A DNA stretch of 64,000 bases from Verrucomicrobium sp. GAS474. Its GTDB lineage: Bacteria > Verrucomicrobiota > Verrucomicrobiia > Methylacidiphilales > GAS474. Each line of letters begins with the position of its first letter. Within the stretch, counting starts at the first letter, position 1. The translations under genes and the position numbers were made by a program. The DNA is taken from positions 3,100,001 through 3,164,000 of the forward strand of contig NZ_LT629781.1 of NCBI RefSeq assembly GCF_900105685.1. The letters run 5' to 3'. This document shows, piece after piece, positions 44,938 to 53,766 of this stretch. The notes below the pieces were generated by a model, which made no database searches, had not been told where the DNA came from, and saw only the letters and a program-made list of their open reading frames with translations.

Positions 44938-47652
44938 TCAATGCCCCTTCTGCCGCGCCTGATAGCTCCGTTCCAGGATGAGGGTCAGGTCCTTTCCGTG
45001 AAAGGGCTTGCCGATATAATCGTCCATTCCGGCCTCGGCACATTCCCGCACCTCGTTCGCCATCGCATTCGCCGTCATCGCCACGATGCGGAGTCCCGCG
45101 GCATAGGGAGCCTGGCGCAATTGGCGGGTTGCCGCCAGGCCGTCGAGGCCGGGCATCTGGACATCCATCAGGACCAGGTCGTAAGGCTGTCCCTCTCCCT
45201 GCCTCCGTTCCACGGCCTCCAGCACCGCCGCCCCATTGGGAACCACGTCGGGCTGATATCCCAACCCCCGCAACAGGCCGCAGGCGACGCGCTGGTTCAC
45301 GAGGTTGTCCTCGGCCACCAGGATGCGGAGGGGCGAGCGGAGGGCCGTCGAGGAATCAAGGGAGGAGGCCGCGCTCTTCTGCGGCTTCGTCTCGGAACCC
45401 TGAGATCCGCTTGCCAACACCTCGACCAGCGCCCGATAAAGCGCCTCCTGCCGCAGCGGCTTCCAGAGGCGTCTTTTCACTGAGGGAAGGCCCGGCTCCG
45501 CCGATCCCGTCGGTGCCGCCGAACTGAGGATCAGGATCGGCAGGTCGGGAGCGAGTTTCCCCATCTCGCCGGCCAGCTCGTCCCCATTCATCCCCGGCAT
45601 GTGATAATCGATGAGGGCGACGTCGAACGCCCCCTCGCGCCGCAGGCGTTCCAGCGCCTCCGCCGAGGTGCCATACTTCTCCGGCACCATCCCCCAGCTC
45701 CGTGTCTGCTGGACCAGAATCGCCCGGTTCGCCTCGCTGTCGTCGACGATCAGCACCTTCCGCAGGCGGAGCTTCCCCTGCTCCGGGATCGGCTCCGGCA
45801 GTTCCTCCCTGCTGAGGGGGAAGGTTAGCGTGAACGAGAAGACCGAGCCCACTCCTGGCGCGCTCTCGACCGAGATCACGCCCCCCATCTTGCCGACGAT
45901 CCTCTGGCTGATCGCCAGGCCCAGGCCGGTCCCGCCATAGTGCCGATGCGTCGAGGTGTCGACCTGCGTGAAGGCCGAAAACAGACCGGCGATCTTTTCG
46001 CGCGGGATGCCGATGCCGGTGTCCCGGATCGAGAAATGGATCGTCGCAAAGCCGGGGAAACCCCCGACATTCGTCCCCGGGGGCGCATCGATCCCGCGCA
46101 GGGCGATCTCGACCTCCCCCTGCGCGGTGAACTTCACCGCATTCCCCGCCAGGTTGAGGAGCACCTGCCGGAGCCGGAGATCGTCCCCCACCAGGGCCAG
46201 AGGCATCCCCGGATCGATCCGGCAGAGCAGGTCGATCTTCCGCTCCGCCGCAATGGGGGCGAGGCTTTCCAGGGTCCGCTCCACGCAGTCCCGCAGGTTG
46301 AAGGAATGGAGATCGAGCTGGAACTGGCCCGCCTCGATCTTGGAAAAATCGAGGATGTCGTTGATGATCGAGAGAAGCGCGTCGCCGCTCCGCCCGATGA
46401 TCTCGACCTGCTGCCGCTGGTCGGAAGTCAGCTCGGTCTCGCGCAGCAGTTCGGCCATGCCGATCACGCCGTTCATCGGCGTCCGGATCTCGTGGCTCAT
46501 GTTGGCCAGGAACTCCGACTTCACCCGCGCCCCCTCTTCCGCCGCATCCCGCGCCGCCGACAAGGCCATCATCTTCCGTCCCCGCCGGGCATCGCTGTAG
46601 AGCAGCCAGCCCATTCCCCCCATCGCCATCAGGATCAGCAGGCTCAGCAACATCTGATCCTGCAGCGCGGCGAAGACCTTCCCCTGCCAGGCTTCCGTCT
46701 GGCGCGAGGAATCTTGCTCGATCTCGTCGGAAAGCGAATCCATCAGCCGGTCGAGTTCCCGCAACTCCCCTTCCCCGAGCAACTCGGGAGAGACCGACAT
46801 CGCCGTGCCGGACAGGCTCTTCCTCACCCGTTCCGCGTCGAGGGAAACCCCCTCCCTCCACCGCCGGAGAGCCGCCTCGACCTCACCCACATCGTTCGGT
46901 TCCCCGCCGGCGGGACGGAGCCGCGCCAGCGATCCTCCCATTTCCCCCTCCATCTGCCTCAACTGCTCGAGAAAGGAGCCATTCCCGGTCAGCAGATAAC
47001 CGCGGTAATCGCTGTTCGCCTCGAAGACCTCGGAGGAAAGCCGGGCCAGCGCATGGGCGCGCCGCTGCAACGCCAGGAGATCGATGCCCGAGGTCGAACC
47101 CGAATCGAACTCCTCCCTCCGATGCTGCTGCTTCCGCTCGAACTGGGCCGCGAGGCGATCCATGGCCGCGTCGAGAGCCCGCGTCTCGCCCTCCAATACC
47201 GACGCCTCCACCGGCAGGCGGCCGCGATGGGCTGATTCCTGCATGCGGGCGATATTCTGCGAGATCGCCTCCTGCCAACGGCGATAGCTCTCCACCAGGA
47301 GCCGCTCGGAATCGGAACCGTCCCTCTGCGAATGAAGCCGCGCCAACGACGCTTCCATCTCCTCCCTCATCTGCACGACTTGGTCGAGGTAAGAGGACTC
47401 GCCCGTCAGAAGGTACCCGCGATAGTCACTGTTTTCCTCGAAAACCCCCGAGGAGAGCCGAGCCAGGGCATGCGCCCGGTTCCGCGTCTCGACGACCTCC
47501 TTCCCCGTCCCGACCAAACCGCGAAAGCTATGGAGGGAAAGAAAGATCGCAACCCCGAACAGAGCCAACATGAACGCGGCAGAAACGAAGCGAAGCGGTG
47601 TACCCGCAAAAAAGCGTGAAAGACGGGGGGACGCCACAGCGTTCATGGCCAT
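44938..47652 (-). CDS. hybrid histidine kinase with two CHASE3-like modules and two receivers
   Basis: 904-residue membrane sensor. Helix 1 (about 22-44) precedes two tandem CHASE3-like repeats (about 57-175 and 197-315), sharing RAHALARLSS, SDYRGYLLTG and SLARL. Helix 2 (about 334-352) leads to a HisKA domain (His387 in FLANMSHEIRTPMNG) and HATPase (DTGIGIP, GTGLGLA). Two receivers follow, with Asp682 and Asp830. There is no Hpt domain, so phosphate must pass to a separate protein. I start at ATG 47652; an ATG two codons later is equally possible. Confidence 0.93.
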   Translation of the reverse strand: MAMNAVASPRLSRFFAGTPLRFVSAAFMLALFGVAIFLSLHSFRGLVGTGKEVVETRNRAHALARLSSGVFEENSDYRGYLLTGESSYLDQVVQMREEMEASLARLHSQRDGSDSERLLVESYRRWQEAISQNIARMQESAHRGRLPVEASVLEGETRALDAAMDRLAAQFERKQQHRREEFDSGSTSGIDLLALQRRAHALARLSSEVFEANSDYRGYLLTGNGSFLEQLRQMEGEMGGSLARLRPAGGEPNDVGEVEAALRRWREGVSLDAERVRKSLSGTAMSVSPELLGEGELRELDRLMDSLSDEIEQDSSRQTEAWQGKVFAALQDQMLLSLLILMAMGGMGWLLYSDARRGRKMMALSAARDAAEEGARVKSEFLANMSHEIRTPMNGVIGMAELLRETELTSDQRQQVEIIGRSGDALLSIINDILDFSKIEAGQFQLDLHSFNLRDCVERTLESLAPIAAERKIDLLCRIDPGMPLALVGDDLRLRQVLLNLAGNAVKFTAQGEVEIALRGIDAPPGTNVGGFPGFATIHFSIRDTGIGIPREKIAGLFSAFTQVDTSTHRHYGGTGLGLAISQRIVGKMGGVISVESAPGVGSVFSFTLTFPLSREELPEPIPEQGKLRLRKVLIVDDSEANRAILVQQTRSWGMVPEKYGTSAEALERLRREGAFDVALIDYHMPGMNGDELAGEMGKLAPDLPILILSSAAPTGSAEPGLPSVKRRLWKPLRQEALYRALVEVLASGSQGSETKPQKSAASSLDSSTALRSPLRILVAEDNLVNQRVACGLLRGLGYQPDVVPNGAAVLEAVERRQGEGQPYDLVLMDVQMPGLDGLAATRQLRQAPYAAGLRIVAMTANAMANEVRECAEAGMDDYIGKPFHGKDLTLILERSYQARQKGH

Positions 47653-47983
47653 AACTTTTTCAGCACCAAGCGAAAGGAACTTAAAGGCCCCCCTTCCTCC
47701 TCCCGCTTGGAGGACAATAATAGCATTTGAACGAGCCGTGCGCGAATTATTTTGCGCGGACCGGGAGAGACATCGCAGGGACAAGATACGTTCAATATTT
47801 TTCCACACGACGTCGGGAACCCAAGCGGAGCGCGCTCTACGGATGAAAGGGATGGCAAGATGCCGGACTCCGGCTTACCCTGCGGAAACGCTCCCCCGCC
47901 ATGAAGCCTCCCCTCCCCTTGCCGATTGATGGCGACGCCGTCGAGGGGCTCACGGCGATTCACGCCGGGATTGCCGAGGCCGC
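47653..47983. other. intergenic region between hybrid kinase and MFS gene
   Basis: 331 bp between divergent genes. It carries a short AT-rich part (47710-47810) where promoters for both directions would fit, though I cannot fix hexamers. Near its end is a possible 28-codon leader ORF (listed separately). No other coding signal is seen. Confidence 0.45.
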
Positions 47984-47987
47984 ATGA
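47901..47987 (+). CDS. possible 28-residue leader peptide upstream of the MFS gene
   Basis: ATG at 47901 opens 28 codons (starting MKPPLPLPIDGDAVEG) ending in TGA that overlaps the MFS ATG as ATGA. The overlap suggests translational coupling. There is no ribosome site before it, and the peptide has no recognised motif, so it may be chance or a remnant. Confidence 0.25.
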   Translation: MKPPLPLPIDGDAVEGLTAIHAGIAEAA

Positions 47988-49312
47988 CGGCCCTCACTGA
48001 CGCCGACCGGAATTGGCGGCGCTTCGTCTTTTTCCGGGTTCTGTTCAACTCCCGGTTCTACTATCCCGTCCTCGCGGTCTTGTTCCTCGACCTGGGCCTG
48101 AGCGGCACCGAATATACCCTGCTGAATTTCGCGTGGGCCCTGGCGATCGTCTTCACCGACCTCCCCGCCGGGGTGCTGGCCGACCGGATCGGGAGAAAGC
48201 CGCTGATCGTCACGGCGGCCGTCCTCATGGTCGCCGAGATGGTTCTCCTCAGCGTGGCCCCCCGCAACGGAGGCTGGATACTCGTCCTCTGCTGCCTGGC
48301 GAACCGTCTGCTCAGCGGCATTGCCGAGGGCATGGCCAGCGGTGCCGACGAGGCGCTGGTTTTCGACTCCCTGGCGGAGCGGAACCGTTCCGACGAGTGG
48401 CCCCAGGTGTTGAATCAGGTGATGCGTTGGCAGAGCGTCGGGATGATGATCGCCATGCTGGTCGGCGGTGCCGTCTACGACCCCGCCTTTCTCTCGGGCC
48501 TGCTGGCGGCGGTCGGGATTCACGTTCATTTGGACCAGGCCACGACGCTGCGCTTCCCGGTGTACCTGAATCTGGCGACGGCCCTCCTCGCCCTCTGGAC
48601 CGTTCTCGGCCTTCGGGAACCGTCGGTCCACGTCCGCCGCGTCGCCCCTGAAGCCGGAGATCGGGGAAACGCCGAGGCGACGGCCTGGAACATCGCGGCG
48701 AGGGCCGGCGGCTGGATCGCCAAGACGCCCGTGGCGCTCTTCGTCATCGTGGCGGGGGTGATCCTTGATTCGGTCGTCCGGCTCTTCCTCACCTTCTCCA
48801 GTTCCTATTACCGGCTGATTCATCTCCCGGAGGCCCTCTTCGGCATCGTGGGAGCGTCGTTGGGCGGCCTGGGCCTCGTGGTGAGCCCCCTCGCCAGGAG
48901 GCTCGTCGGCAGCGGCTCGGTGGCCCGCAATTACCTCCACGTGACGGCGGTGGTTGTCGCCGGATTGATCGGGGTGGCCTATCGCTGGAACCATTGGGGG
49001 GTCCTTTTCCTCTTCCCCCTCGGGGCCGCCATGATGACGCTCGGCTACATGGTTTCCTACTATCTCAATGCCTTGGTCGATTCGTCCCACCGGGCGACGG
49101 TCCTCTCGTTCAAGGGGGTGGCGTTCAACCTCGGCTACGGATTCATCAGCCTTGCCTTCGCGGTGGTGCTCCGGTCGGTCCGCAATGGGGGCGATGCCCA
49201 GGCTGCCGTGGGAGAGGCGTTGGTTTTCCTCCCTGCGTGGGTCGCGTTTGGCGGAGGGCTCTGTGCGGTGCTGTTTTGGCGGAAACGGCGGGAGTTGGGG
49301 CGGGTGGTGTAG
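47984..49312 (+). CDS. MFS transporter
   Basis: 442-residue inner-membrane transporter with about twelve helices. The loop 2-3 motif reads DLPAGVLADRIGRKPLIV, the classic MFS signature. A charged cytosolic segment separates the two halves at about residues 208-235. Substrate is unknown; drug or sugar export is possible. The ATG overlaps a short upstream ORF by 4 bp. Confidence 0.88.
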   Translation: MTALTDADRNWRRFVFFRVLFNSRFYYPVLAVLFLDLGLSGTEYTLLNFAWALAIVFTDLPAGVLADRIGRKPLIVTAAVLMVAEMVLLSVAPRNGGWILVLCCLANRLLSGIAEGMASGADEALVFDSLAERNRSDEWPQVLNQVMRWQSVGMMIAMLVGGAVYDPAFLSGLLAAVGIHVHLDQATTLRFPVYLNLATALLALWTVLGLREPSVHVRRVAPEAGDRGNAEATAWNIAARAGGWIAKTPVALFVIVAGVILDSVVRLFLTFSSSYYRLIHLPEALFGIVGASLGGLGLVVSPLARRLVGSGSVARNYLHVTAVVVAGLIGVAYRWNHWGVLFLFPLGAAMMTLGYMVSYYLNALVDSSHRATVLSFKGVAFNLGYGFISLAFAVVLRSVRNGGDAQAAVGEALVFLPAWVAFGGGLCAVLFWRKRRELGRVV

Positions 49313-49411
49313 GGGACTGCCTGCGCGATGGGGCACCTCTCGTAAAGGGAAGCTAACTGGCAGGGAAGGGTGGACTAAGCGAGGGGATACGCTTCGCGCC
49401 GTTTTCAATTA

Positions 49412-49425
49412 GACAGGGAGGGATT
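49412..49425 (-). repeat. partial copy of the tRNA-Ser 3' end
   Basis: GACAGGGAGGGATT here is identical to 49516-49529 inside tRNA-Ser (T-arm and acceptor 3' strand), in the same orientation and 104 bp downstream of the tRNA on the minus strand. It may mark an old attachment site. Confidence 0.5.
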
Positions 49426-49488
49426 GGGGCCCCGTCTCCCGGTCCCCCATCCGATAATCGCCTCCGGCTTTAGGGAGACCCTGTCCTT

Positions 49489-49511
49489 GCGGACAAAGTT
49501 TCTTTGTCCGC
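49489..49511 (-). other. perfect hairpin just downstream of tRNA-Ser
   Basis: GCGGACAAAG and CTTTGTCCGC form a 10-bp stem with a 3-base loop, starting 3 bases past the tRNA 3' end on the minus strand. No T-run follows, so it may direct 3'-end processing or weak termination. Confidence 0.55.
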
Positions 49512-49513
49512 TG

Positions 49514-49600
49514 CGGACAGGGAGGGATTCGAACCCTCGAACGTTTTAAGGCGTTACACGCTTTCCAGGCGAGCCCAATCAACCACTCTGGCACCTGTCC
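49514..49600 (-). tRNA. tRNA-Ser (GGA)
   Basis: 87-nt class II tRNA. The acceptor stem GGACAGG pairs with CCTGTCC. The anticodon loop CTGGAAA contains GGA, the long variable arm is present, and the T-arm reads GGGTTCGAATCCC. CCA is not encoded. Confidence 0.95.
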
Positions 49601-49691
49601 TTCTTGCGAACGCTAGCCTTCTAGCGGGATGACGAGTAAAGCAAGATTGACGGAGGGGGGCAAATCCCCTTTTCGTCTTTTTCGACTTTTT

Positions 49692-50801
49692 TCAGAGCCG
49701 CAACCGCTCCTCGACCCGGGTCAGGTTCCTGACTCCTTTCTTCGTCACGACGACGAGGTCTTCGAGCCGGACCCCGCCGAGGCCGGGAATATAGAGCCCG
49801 GGTTCGACGGTCATCATGTGGCCTTCCTTGAATTTGCCCGCGCCGAAGCGGGGGGGCTCGTGGATTTCGAGGCCGAGGCTGTGACCGGTGCCGTGGAAGA
49901 AGCCGGTCCAGCGGCCGTTCTTCCGCTCGGTGGGGTAACCGGCGGCGGCGAAGCGGGCGGTCAATTCCTTGTGGAGCGGACCGCCGTCGACGCCGGGGGC
50001 CATCTTCTTCATGACCCACTTCTTGCCGGCCTCGACAGTGGCGTAGAGGTGTTCGAGGGCGGGCGAGGGCGTTCCCTTCACGACGGTGCGGGTGAGGTCG
50101 CCGAAGTAGCCGGTCCGTTGGTCGCGGGGGAAGATATCGAGGATGATCGCCTCGTCGGCCCGCAGGGGGCCATGGCCGCGCTCGTGGGGGTCGCAGGCCT
50201 GATCGCCCCCGGCGACGATGGTCCCGGCGGGGAGGCCGCCTTCGCGAATGATGGCGGCGTCGATCTCGCCCCGGAGCCGTTCCGAGGTCAGCGGCTTCCC
50301 GCCCCAGCGCAGGGCGCGTCGGGGGCCGACGTCGCTCGCGCGGAGCACCTCGAAGGCCCGGGTCATCCCGATCTCGGCGAGGCGGAGGGCATGGGTGATC
50401 TTGGCGACTTCGTCCTCGGCCTTGATTTCCCGCTCGGGGAAGAAGAGGCCGTTCTTGGAGACGGCACGGACGGCGATCCGTTTTTTCTTCAGCTCTTGGG
50501 CGAGGCCGAGGGGGAAGCTCTCCGGGACCTCGACGGAGGTGAAGCGGTATTGCTTCGCGAGGACGGCGACGAGGTCGGCGGCGGTACGTTTCCCCGCCGG
50601 GGCGAGGTCTTCGGTGCAGAGGACGAGGTCGGCGCAACCGTTTTTGCGCGCCCGGTCGACCTCCAGGGGGCTGAGGACGGCGATGGTCTTCCGTCCGACT
50701 TTCAGCCAGAGGAAGGGATCGGGGACCGAAAGCCGGGTGGCGTAGAGGAGGTCGGCATCGTGGTCGCTGGCGGCGTAGATGAGGCGGGCGGCTGGGGGCA
50801 T
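49692..50801 (-). CDS. M24-family metallopeptidase (Xaa-Pro peptidase-like)
   Basis: 369-residue cytosolic protein. The N-terminal creatinase-like domain is followed by a pita-bread catalytic domain with all five metal ligands: Asp in AIILDIFPRD, Asp in YFGDLTRT, His in HGTGHSLGLEIHE, Glu in TVEPGLY and Glu in RLEDLVVV. It should remove N-terminal residues before Pro. I use the ATG at 50799-50801, preceded directly by GGAGG. A GTG 27 bp upstream lies inside a terminator hairpin. Only 11 bp separate the ATG from that terminator's T-run. Confidence 0.88.
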   Translation of the reverse strand: MPPAARLIYAASDHDADLLYATRLSVPDPFLWLKVGRKTIAVLSPLEVDRARKNGCADLVLCTEDLAPAGKRTAADLVAVLAKQYRFTSVEVPESFPLGLAQELKKKRIAVRAVSKNGLFFPEREIKAEDEVAKITHALRLAEIGMTRAFEVLRASDVGPRRALRWGGKPLTSERLRGEIDAAIIREGGLPAGTIVAGGDQACDPHERGHGPLRADEAIILDIFPRDQRTGYFGDLTRTVVKGTPSPALEHLYATVEAGKKWVMKKMAPGVDGGPLHKELTARFAAAGYPTERKNGRWTGFFHGTGHSLGLEIHEPPRFGAGKFKEGHMMTVEPGLYIPGLGGVRLEDLVVVTKKGVRNLTRVEERLRL

Positions 50802-50812
50802 CCTCCGAGCAT

Positions 50813-50850
50813 AAAAAAACGGCGCCACGAAGCAATCGTGCCGCCGCTTT
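50813..50850 (-). terminator. intrinsic terminator downstream of ndh
   Basis: On the minus strand CGGCGGCACGA and TCGTGGCGCCG form an 11-bp stem with one mismatch and a 5-base loop, followed by TTTTTTT (50819-50813). It lies 23 bp after the ndh stop codon. Confidence 0.8.
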
Positions 50851-50872
50851 TTTGATCAGGGGATCAACCCGA

Positions 50873-52168
50873 TCAGGTCACCTTCGGACGACCCTGCACC
50901 GAGGCGCTGTAGTTGTCGGTGATGATGCGGGCGCCGTGCTTGTAGCGGATGTAGCTGTAACCCCACTGGAGCAGGACGGCGAGCCGGTTCCGGAAGCCGA
51001 CGAGGTAGATGAGGTGGACGAAGAGCCAGGTGACCCAGGCGAAGAAGCCGTGGAACTTGACATTGCCGATCATGACGACGGCCTTGGAGCGGCCGATGGT
51101 CGCCATCGTTCCCTTGTCGAAGTACTTGAACTCGGGGCGGCTGGCGGCGTCGACCTTGCCCGAGGCGAGCTCGGCGTTGATGACCTTGGCCGCATGGGCC
51201 CCCATCTGGATGGCACCGGGGGAGACGCCGGGGACCGGCTTGCCCTTGTTGCCCTTGGAGAAGGCGAGATCGCCGATGGCGAAGATCTCGGGATGTCCGG
51301 GGACGCTGAGATCGGGGCTGACTTCGATGCGGCCGCCGCGGTCGACGGGGACGCCGAGGGTGCGGGTGACGGGGCTGGCGGCGACACCGGCCGACCAGAC
51401 GATGACGGCGGAGCGGATGATGGTGCCGTCGGCGAGCTCGACCTCGTTCTGGCGGATGGCCTTCACCATCGCGCCGACGCGGACGTCGACGCCAAGCTTC
51501 TCCAGTTCGCCCTTCGTGTGGGCGGAGAGGTCCTCGGGGAGGTGGCCCATGATGCGGGGGGCGGCCTCGATGAGGATGATGCGGGCGTCGCGGGTGTCGA
51601 CGTGGTTGAAGTCCTGGGGGATGACCTTCTTCGCCAGCTCGGCGAAGGCGCCGGCCGTCTCGACGCCCGTGGGGCCGCCGCCGACGACGACGAAGGTGAG
51701 GAGTTCCTTGCGGAGCTCGGCGCTCGTCGTGTTCTCGGCCTCTTCGAGGGCGGAGAGGAGCTTCTGGCGGATCGAGAGGGCGTCGTCGATGGTCTTCAGG
51801 CCGGGGGCGAACTCGGACCACTGGTCGTTGCCGAAGTAGGAGGTCTTCCCGCCGGCGGCGAGGACGAGGTAGTCGTAGGAGAAGGTCCGCTCGCGGGCGA
51901 TGACCTTCTTCTCGGCGACGTTGACGCTGCTGACTTCGTCGAGGTAGACGGTCGTGTTCGGCAGGTCGTGGAGGATGGCGCGGATCGGCTGCGCGATTTC
52001 CGACTCGGCCAGCCCGGCGGAAGCCACCTGGTACAGGAGGGGCTGGAAGAGGTGGTGATTGCGCCGATCGATGACGATCAGTTCGGCGTTTTCGGTATGG
52101 AGGTTCTTGGCGAATTCGAGGCCGCCGAAACCGGCTCCGATGACAACGATGCGTTTCTTTTGGGACAT
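50873..52168 (-). CDS. ndh: type II NADH dehydrogenase
   Basis: 431-residue single-subunit, non-proton-pumping NADH:quinone oxidoreductase on the inner face of the membrane. The FAD motif is VIGAGFGGLEFA, the NADH motif VVVGGGPTGVETAGAFAE and the second FAD motif IFAIGDLAF. The C-terminal WVTWLFVHLIYLVGFRNRLA helix anchors it. The ATG at 52166-52168 has AGGA about 9 nt before it. A TTG 30 bp upstream is in frame but less likely. Confidence 0.95.
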   Translation of the reverse strand: MSQKKRIVVIGAGFGGLEFAKNLHTENAELIVIDRRNHHLFQPLLYQVASAGLAESEIAQPIRAILHDLPNTTVYLDEVSSVNVAEKKVIARERTFSYDYLVLAAGGKTSYFGNDQWSEFAPGLKTIDDALSIRQKLLSALEEAENTTSAELRKELLTFVVVGGGPTGVETAGAFAELAKKVIPQDFNHVDTRDARIILIEAAPRIMGHLPEDLSAHTKGELEKLGVDVRVGAMVKAIRQNEVELADGTIIRSAVIVWSAGVAASPVTRTLGVPVDRGGRIEVSPDLSVPGHPEIFAIGDLAFSKGNKGKPVPGVSPGAIQMGAHAAKVINAELASGKVDAASRPEFKYFDKGTMATIGRSKAVVMIGNVKFHGFFAWVTWLFVHLIYLVGFRNRLAVLLQWGYSYIRYKHGARIITDNYSASVQGRPKVT

Positions 52169-52279
52169 GACGTGGTTCCTGTGACTTTGATCAGGCAACC
52201 GCGCCTGCGCCTTCAGAGCCAGGCGCGTTTACCTTGAAATTGTGGGCTTAGATTCGTTGTTTTTCGCCCAGAGTCAACA

Positions 52280-53386
52280 TCACTCCTTGTCGTCGGCAGA
52301 ATTCTTCTGCTCGACGGCCTTGCGGAGGAGTTTTTTGAGCTCTTCGATCCCCTCCCCGCTGCCGCCCGCGGCCGGGATGACCTTGCGGCGGCTCCGCTTC
52401 TTGAAGGCGGCGAGGTTTTCCTCGGAGCCGGGAAGGTCCATCTTGTTCGCCAGGATGAGGGAGGGGCGGGTGGCCAGCTCGGCCCGGTAGAGCTTCAGTT
52501 CCTTGCGGAGGAGGGCGTAATCGTCGTAGGGGTCGCGCCCTTCGAGGCCCGACATGTCGATGACGAAGAGGAGGACGGCGCACCGCTCGACGTGCCGGAG
52601 GAATTCATGGCCGAGGCCGCGCCCCTCGCTCGCCCCTTCGATGAGGCCGGGAATATCGGCGACGGAGACTTTCCGGTAATCGGGATACTCGACGATGCCG
52701 ATCATCGGCTCGAGCGTGGTGAAGGGATAGGCGCCGATCTTCGGCTGGGCCTTGGAAAGGGCGCCGAGGAGGGTCGACTTCCCGGCGTTCGGATAGCCGA
52801 CGAGGCCGACGTCGGCGATCGACTTCAGCTCGAGGAGATATTGGCCGTTCTCGCCGGGCCAGCCCTCTTCGTAACGGCGGGGGGCCTGGTTGATCGACGA
52901 CTTGAAATGGCGGTTGCCGCGCCCGCCGTCGCCGCCCTGGCAGAGGACGATGCGCTGCCCGGGCTCGACCAGGTCGGCGATGACTTCGAGCTCGGTCCCG
53001 ATGTCGGGGATCGGGAGGAGCCGCTGCGAGGAGGGGACGAGGGGGGCGCCGAATTCGTCGAACTCGGGCTCGGGGGAATCGGGCGGAACTTCGAGGCGGC
53101 TGATGATCGTGCCGGGCGGGACTTTGAGGACGAGGTCGGGGGCGTTCCTGCCCGACATCTGCTTGTGCTGGCCGTTCTCCCCGTTCTTCGCGTACTGGTG
53201 GGGGACGTAGCCGATGTGGGCGAGGTTGTTCAGGTGGTGGTCGACCTCGAGGATGACGCTGCCGCCCTTTCCGCCGTCGCCGCCGTTGGGGCCGCCGTTG
53301 GGCTTGTGGAGTTCCCGCAGGAAGCTGACGCAGCCGCGGCCGCCTTTTCCGGCGCGGGCCATGATACGGATGCGATCGACAAACAT
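52280..53386 (-). CDS. obgE: GTPase ObgE/CgtA
   Basis: 368-residue ribosome-assembly GTPase. The N-terminal Obg fold (FVDRIRIMARAGKGGRGCVS) is Gly-rich. The G domain has P-loop GYPNAGKST, switch DIPGLIEGASEGRGLG and NKMDLP. A short Lys-rich C-terminal tail (about 20 residues) is present. It assists 50S subunit maturation. The gene follows rpmA after an intrinsic terminator, so it may have its own promoter in the 94-bp spacer. Confidence 0.96.
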   Translation of the reverse strand: MFVDRIRIMARAGKGGRGCVSFLRELHKPNGGPNGGDGGKGGSVILEVDHHLNNLAHIGYVPHQYAKNGENGQHKQMSGRNAPDLVLKVPPGTIISRLEVPPDSPEPEFDEFGAPLVPSSQRLLPIPDIGTELEVIADLVEPGQRIVLCQGGDGGRGNRHFKSSINQAPRRYEEGWPGENGQYLLELKSIADVGLVGYPNAGKSTLLGALSKAQPKIGAYPFTTLEPMIGIVEYPDYRKVSVADIPGLIEGASEGRGLGHEFLRHVERCAVLLFVIDMSGLEGRDPYDDYALLRKELKLYRAELATRPSLILANKMDLPGSEENLAAFKKRSRRKVIPAAGGSGEGIEELKKLLRKAVEQKNSADDKE

Positions 53387-53418
53387 AGGAATATCTCGGG
53401 AGGGGAGGCTAAAAATCT

Positions 53419-53461
53419 AAAAAAAAGCGGCGCATGGGGCTTGTGGCCCGCTGCGCCGCTT
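53419..53461 (-). terminator. intrinsic terminator after rplU-rpmA
   Basis: AAGCGGCGCA and TGCGCCGCTT (53461-53452 with 53434-53425 on the minus strand) form a perfect 10-bp stem. The arm continues into a T-run of eight (53426-53419). It ends the ribosomal-protein pair before obgE. Confidence 0.9.
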
Positions 53462-53480
53462 CGGAAAACAATGCGAAGGC

Positions 53481-53732
53481 TTAGGAAGCGGACGCGACGA
53501 CGTGAACCAGCTTCTTCTTCGTGTCGAACGAGACCTTGCCGTCGATGAGGGCGAAGAGGGTGTGATCGCGGCCCATGCCGACGTTCTTGCCCGCGTTCAC
53601 CGGGGTGCCGCGCTGGCGGAGGATGATCGCGCCGGCCGTGATCGACTGGTCGCCGAAGATCTTGACGCCGAGACGCTTGCTAACGCTATCGCGCCCGTTG
53701 CGCGTGCTGCCCTGACCTTTTTTATGTGCCAT
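53481..53732 (-). CDS. rpmA: 50S ribosomal protein L27
   Basis: 83-residue ribosomal protein near the peptidyl-transferase centre. It begins [20 protein letters not shown], and [18 protein letters not shown] is the family signature. There is no N-terminal extension of the kind cleaved in Firmicutes. It follows rplU by 34 bp. Confidence 0.98.
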   Translation of the reverse strand: MAHKKGQGSTRNGRDSVSKRLGVKIFGDQSITAGAIILRQRGTPVNAGKNVGMGRDHTLFALIDGKVSFDTKKKLVHVVASAS

Positions 53733-53766
53733 GAGAAGTTACTCCTGTTTTCTGGATCGAAATTGA

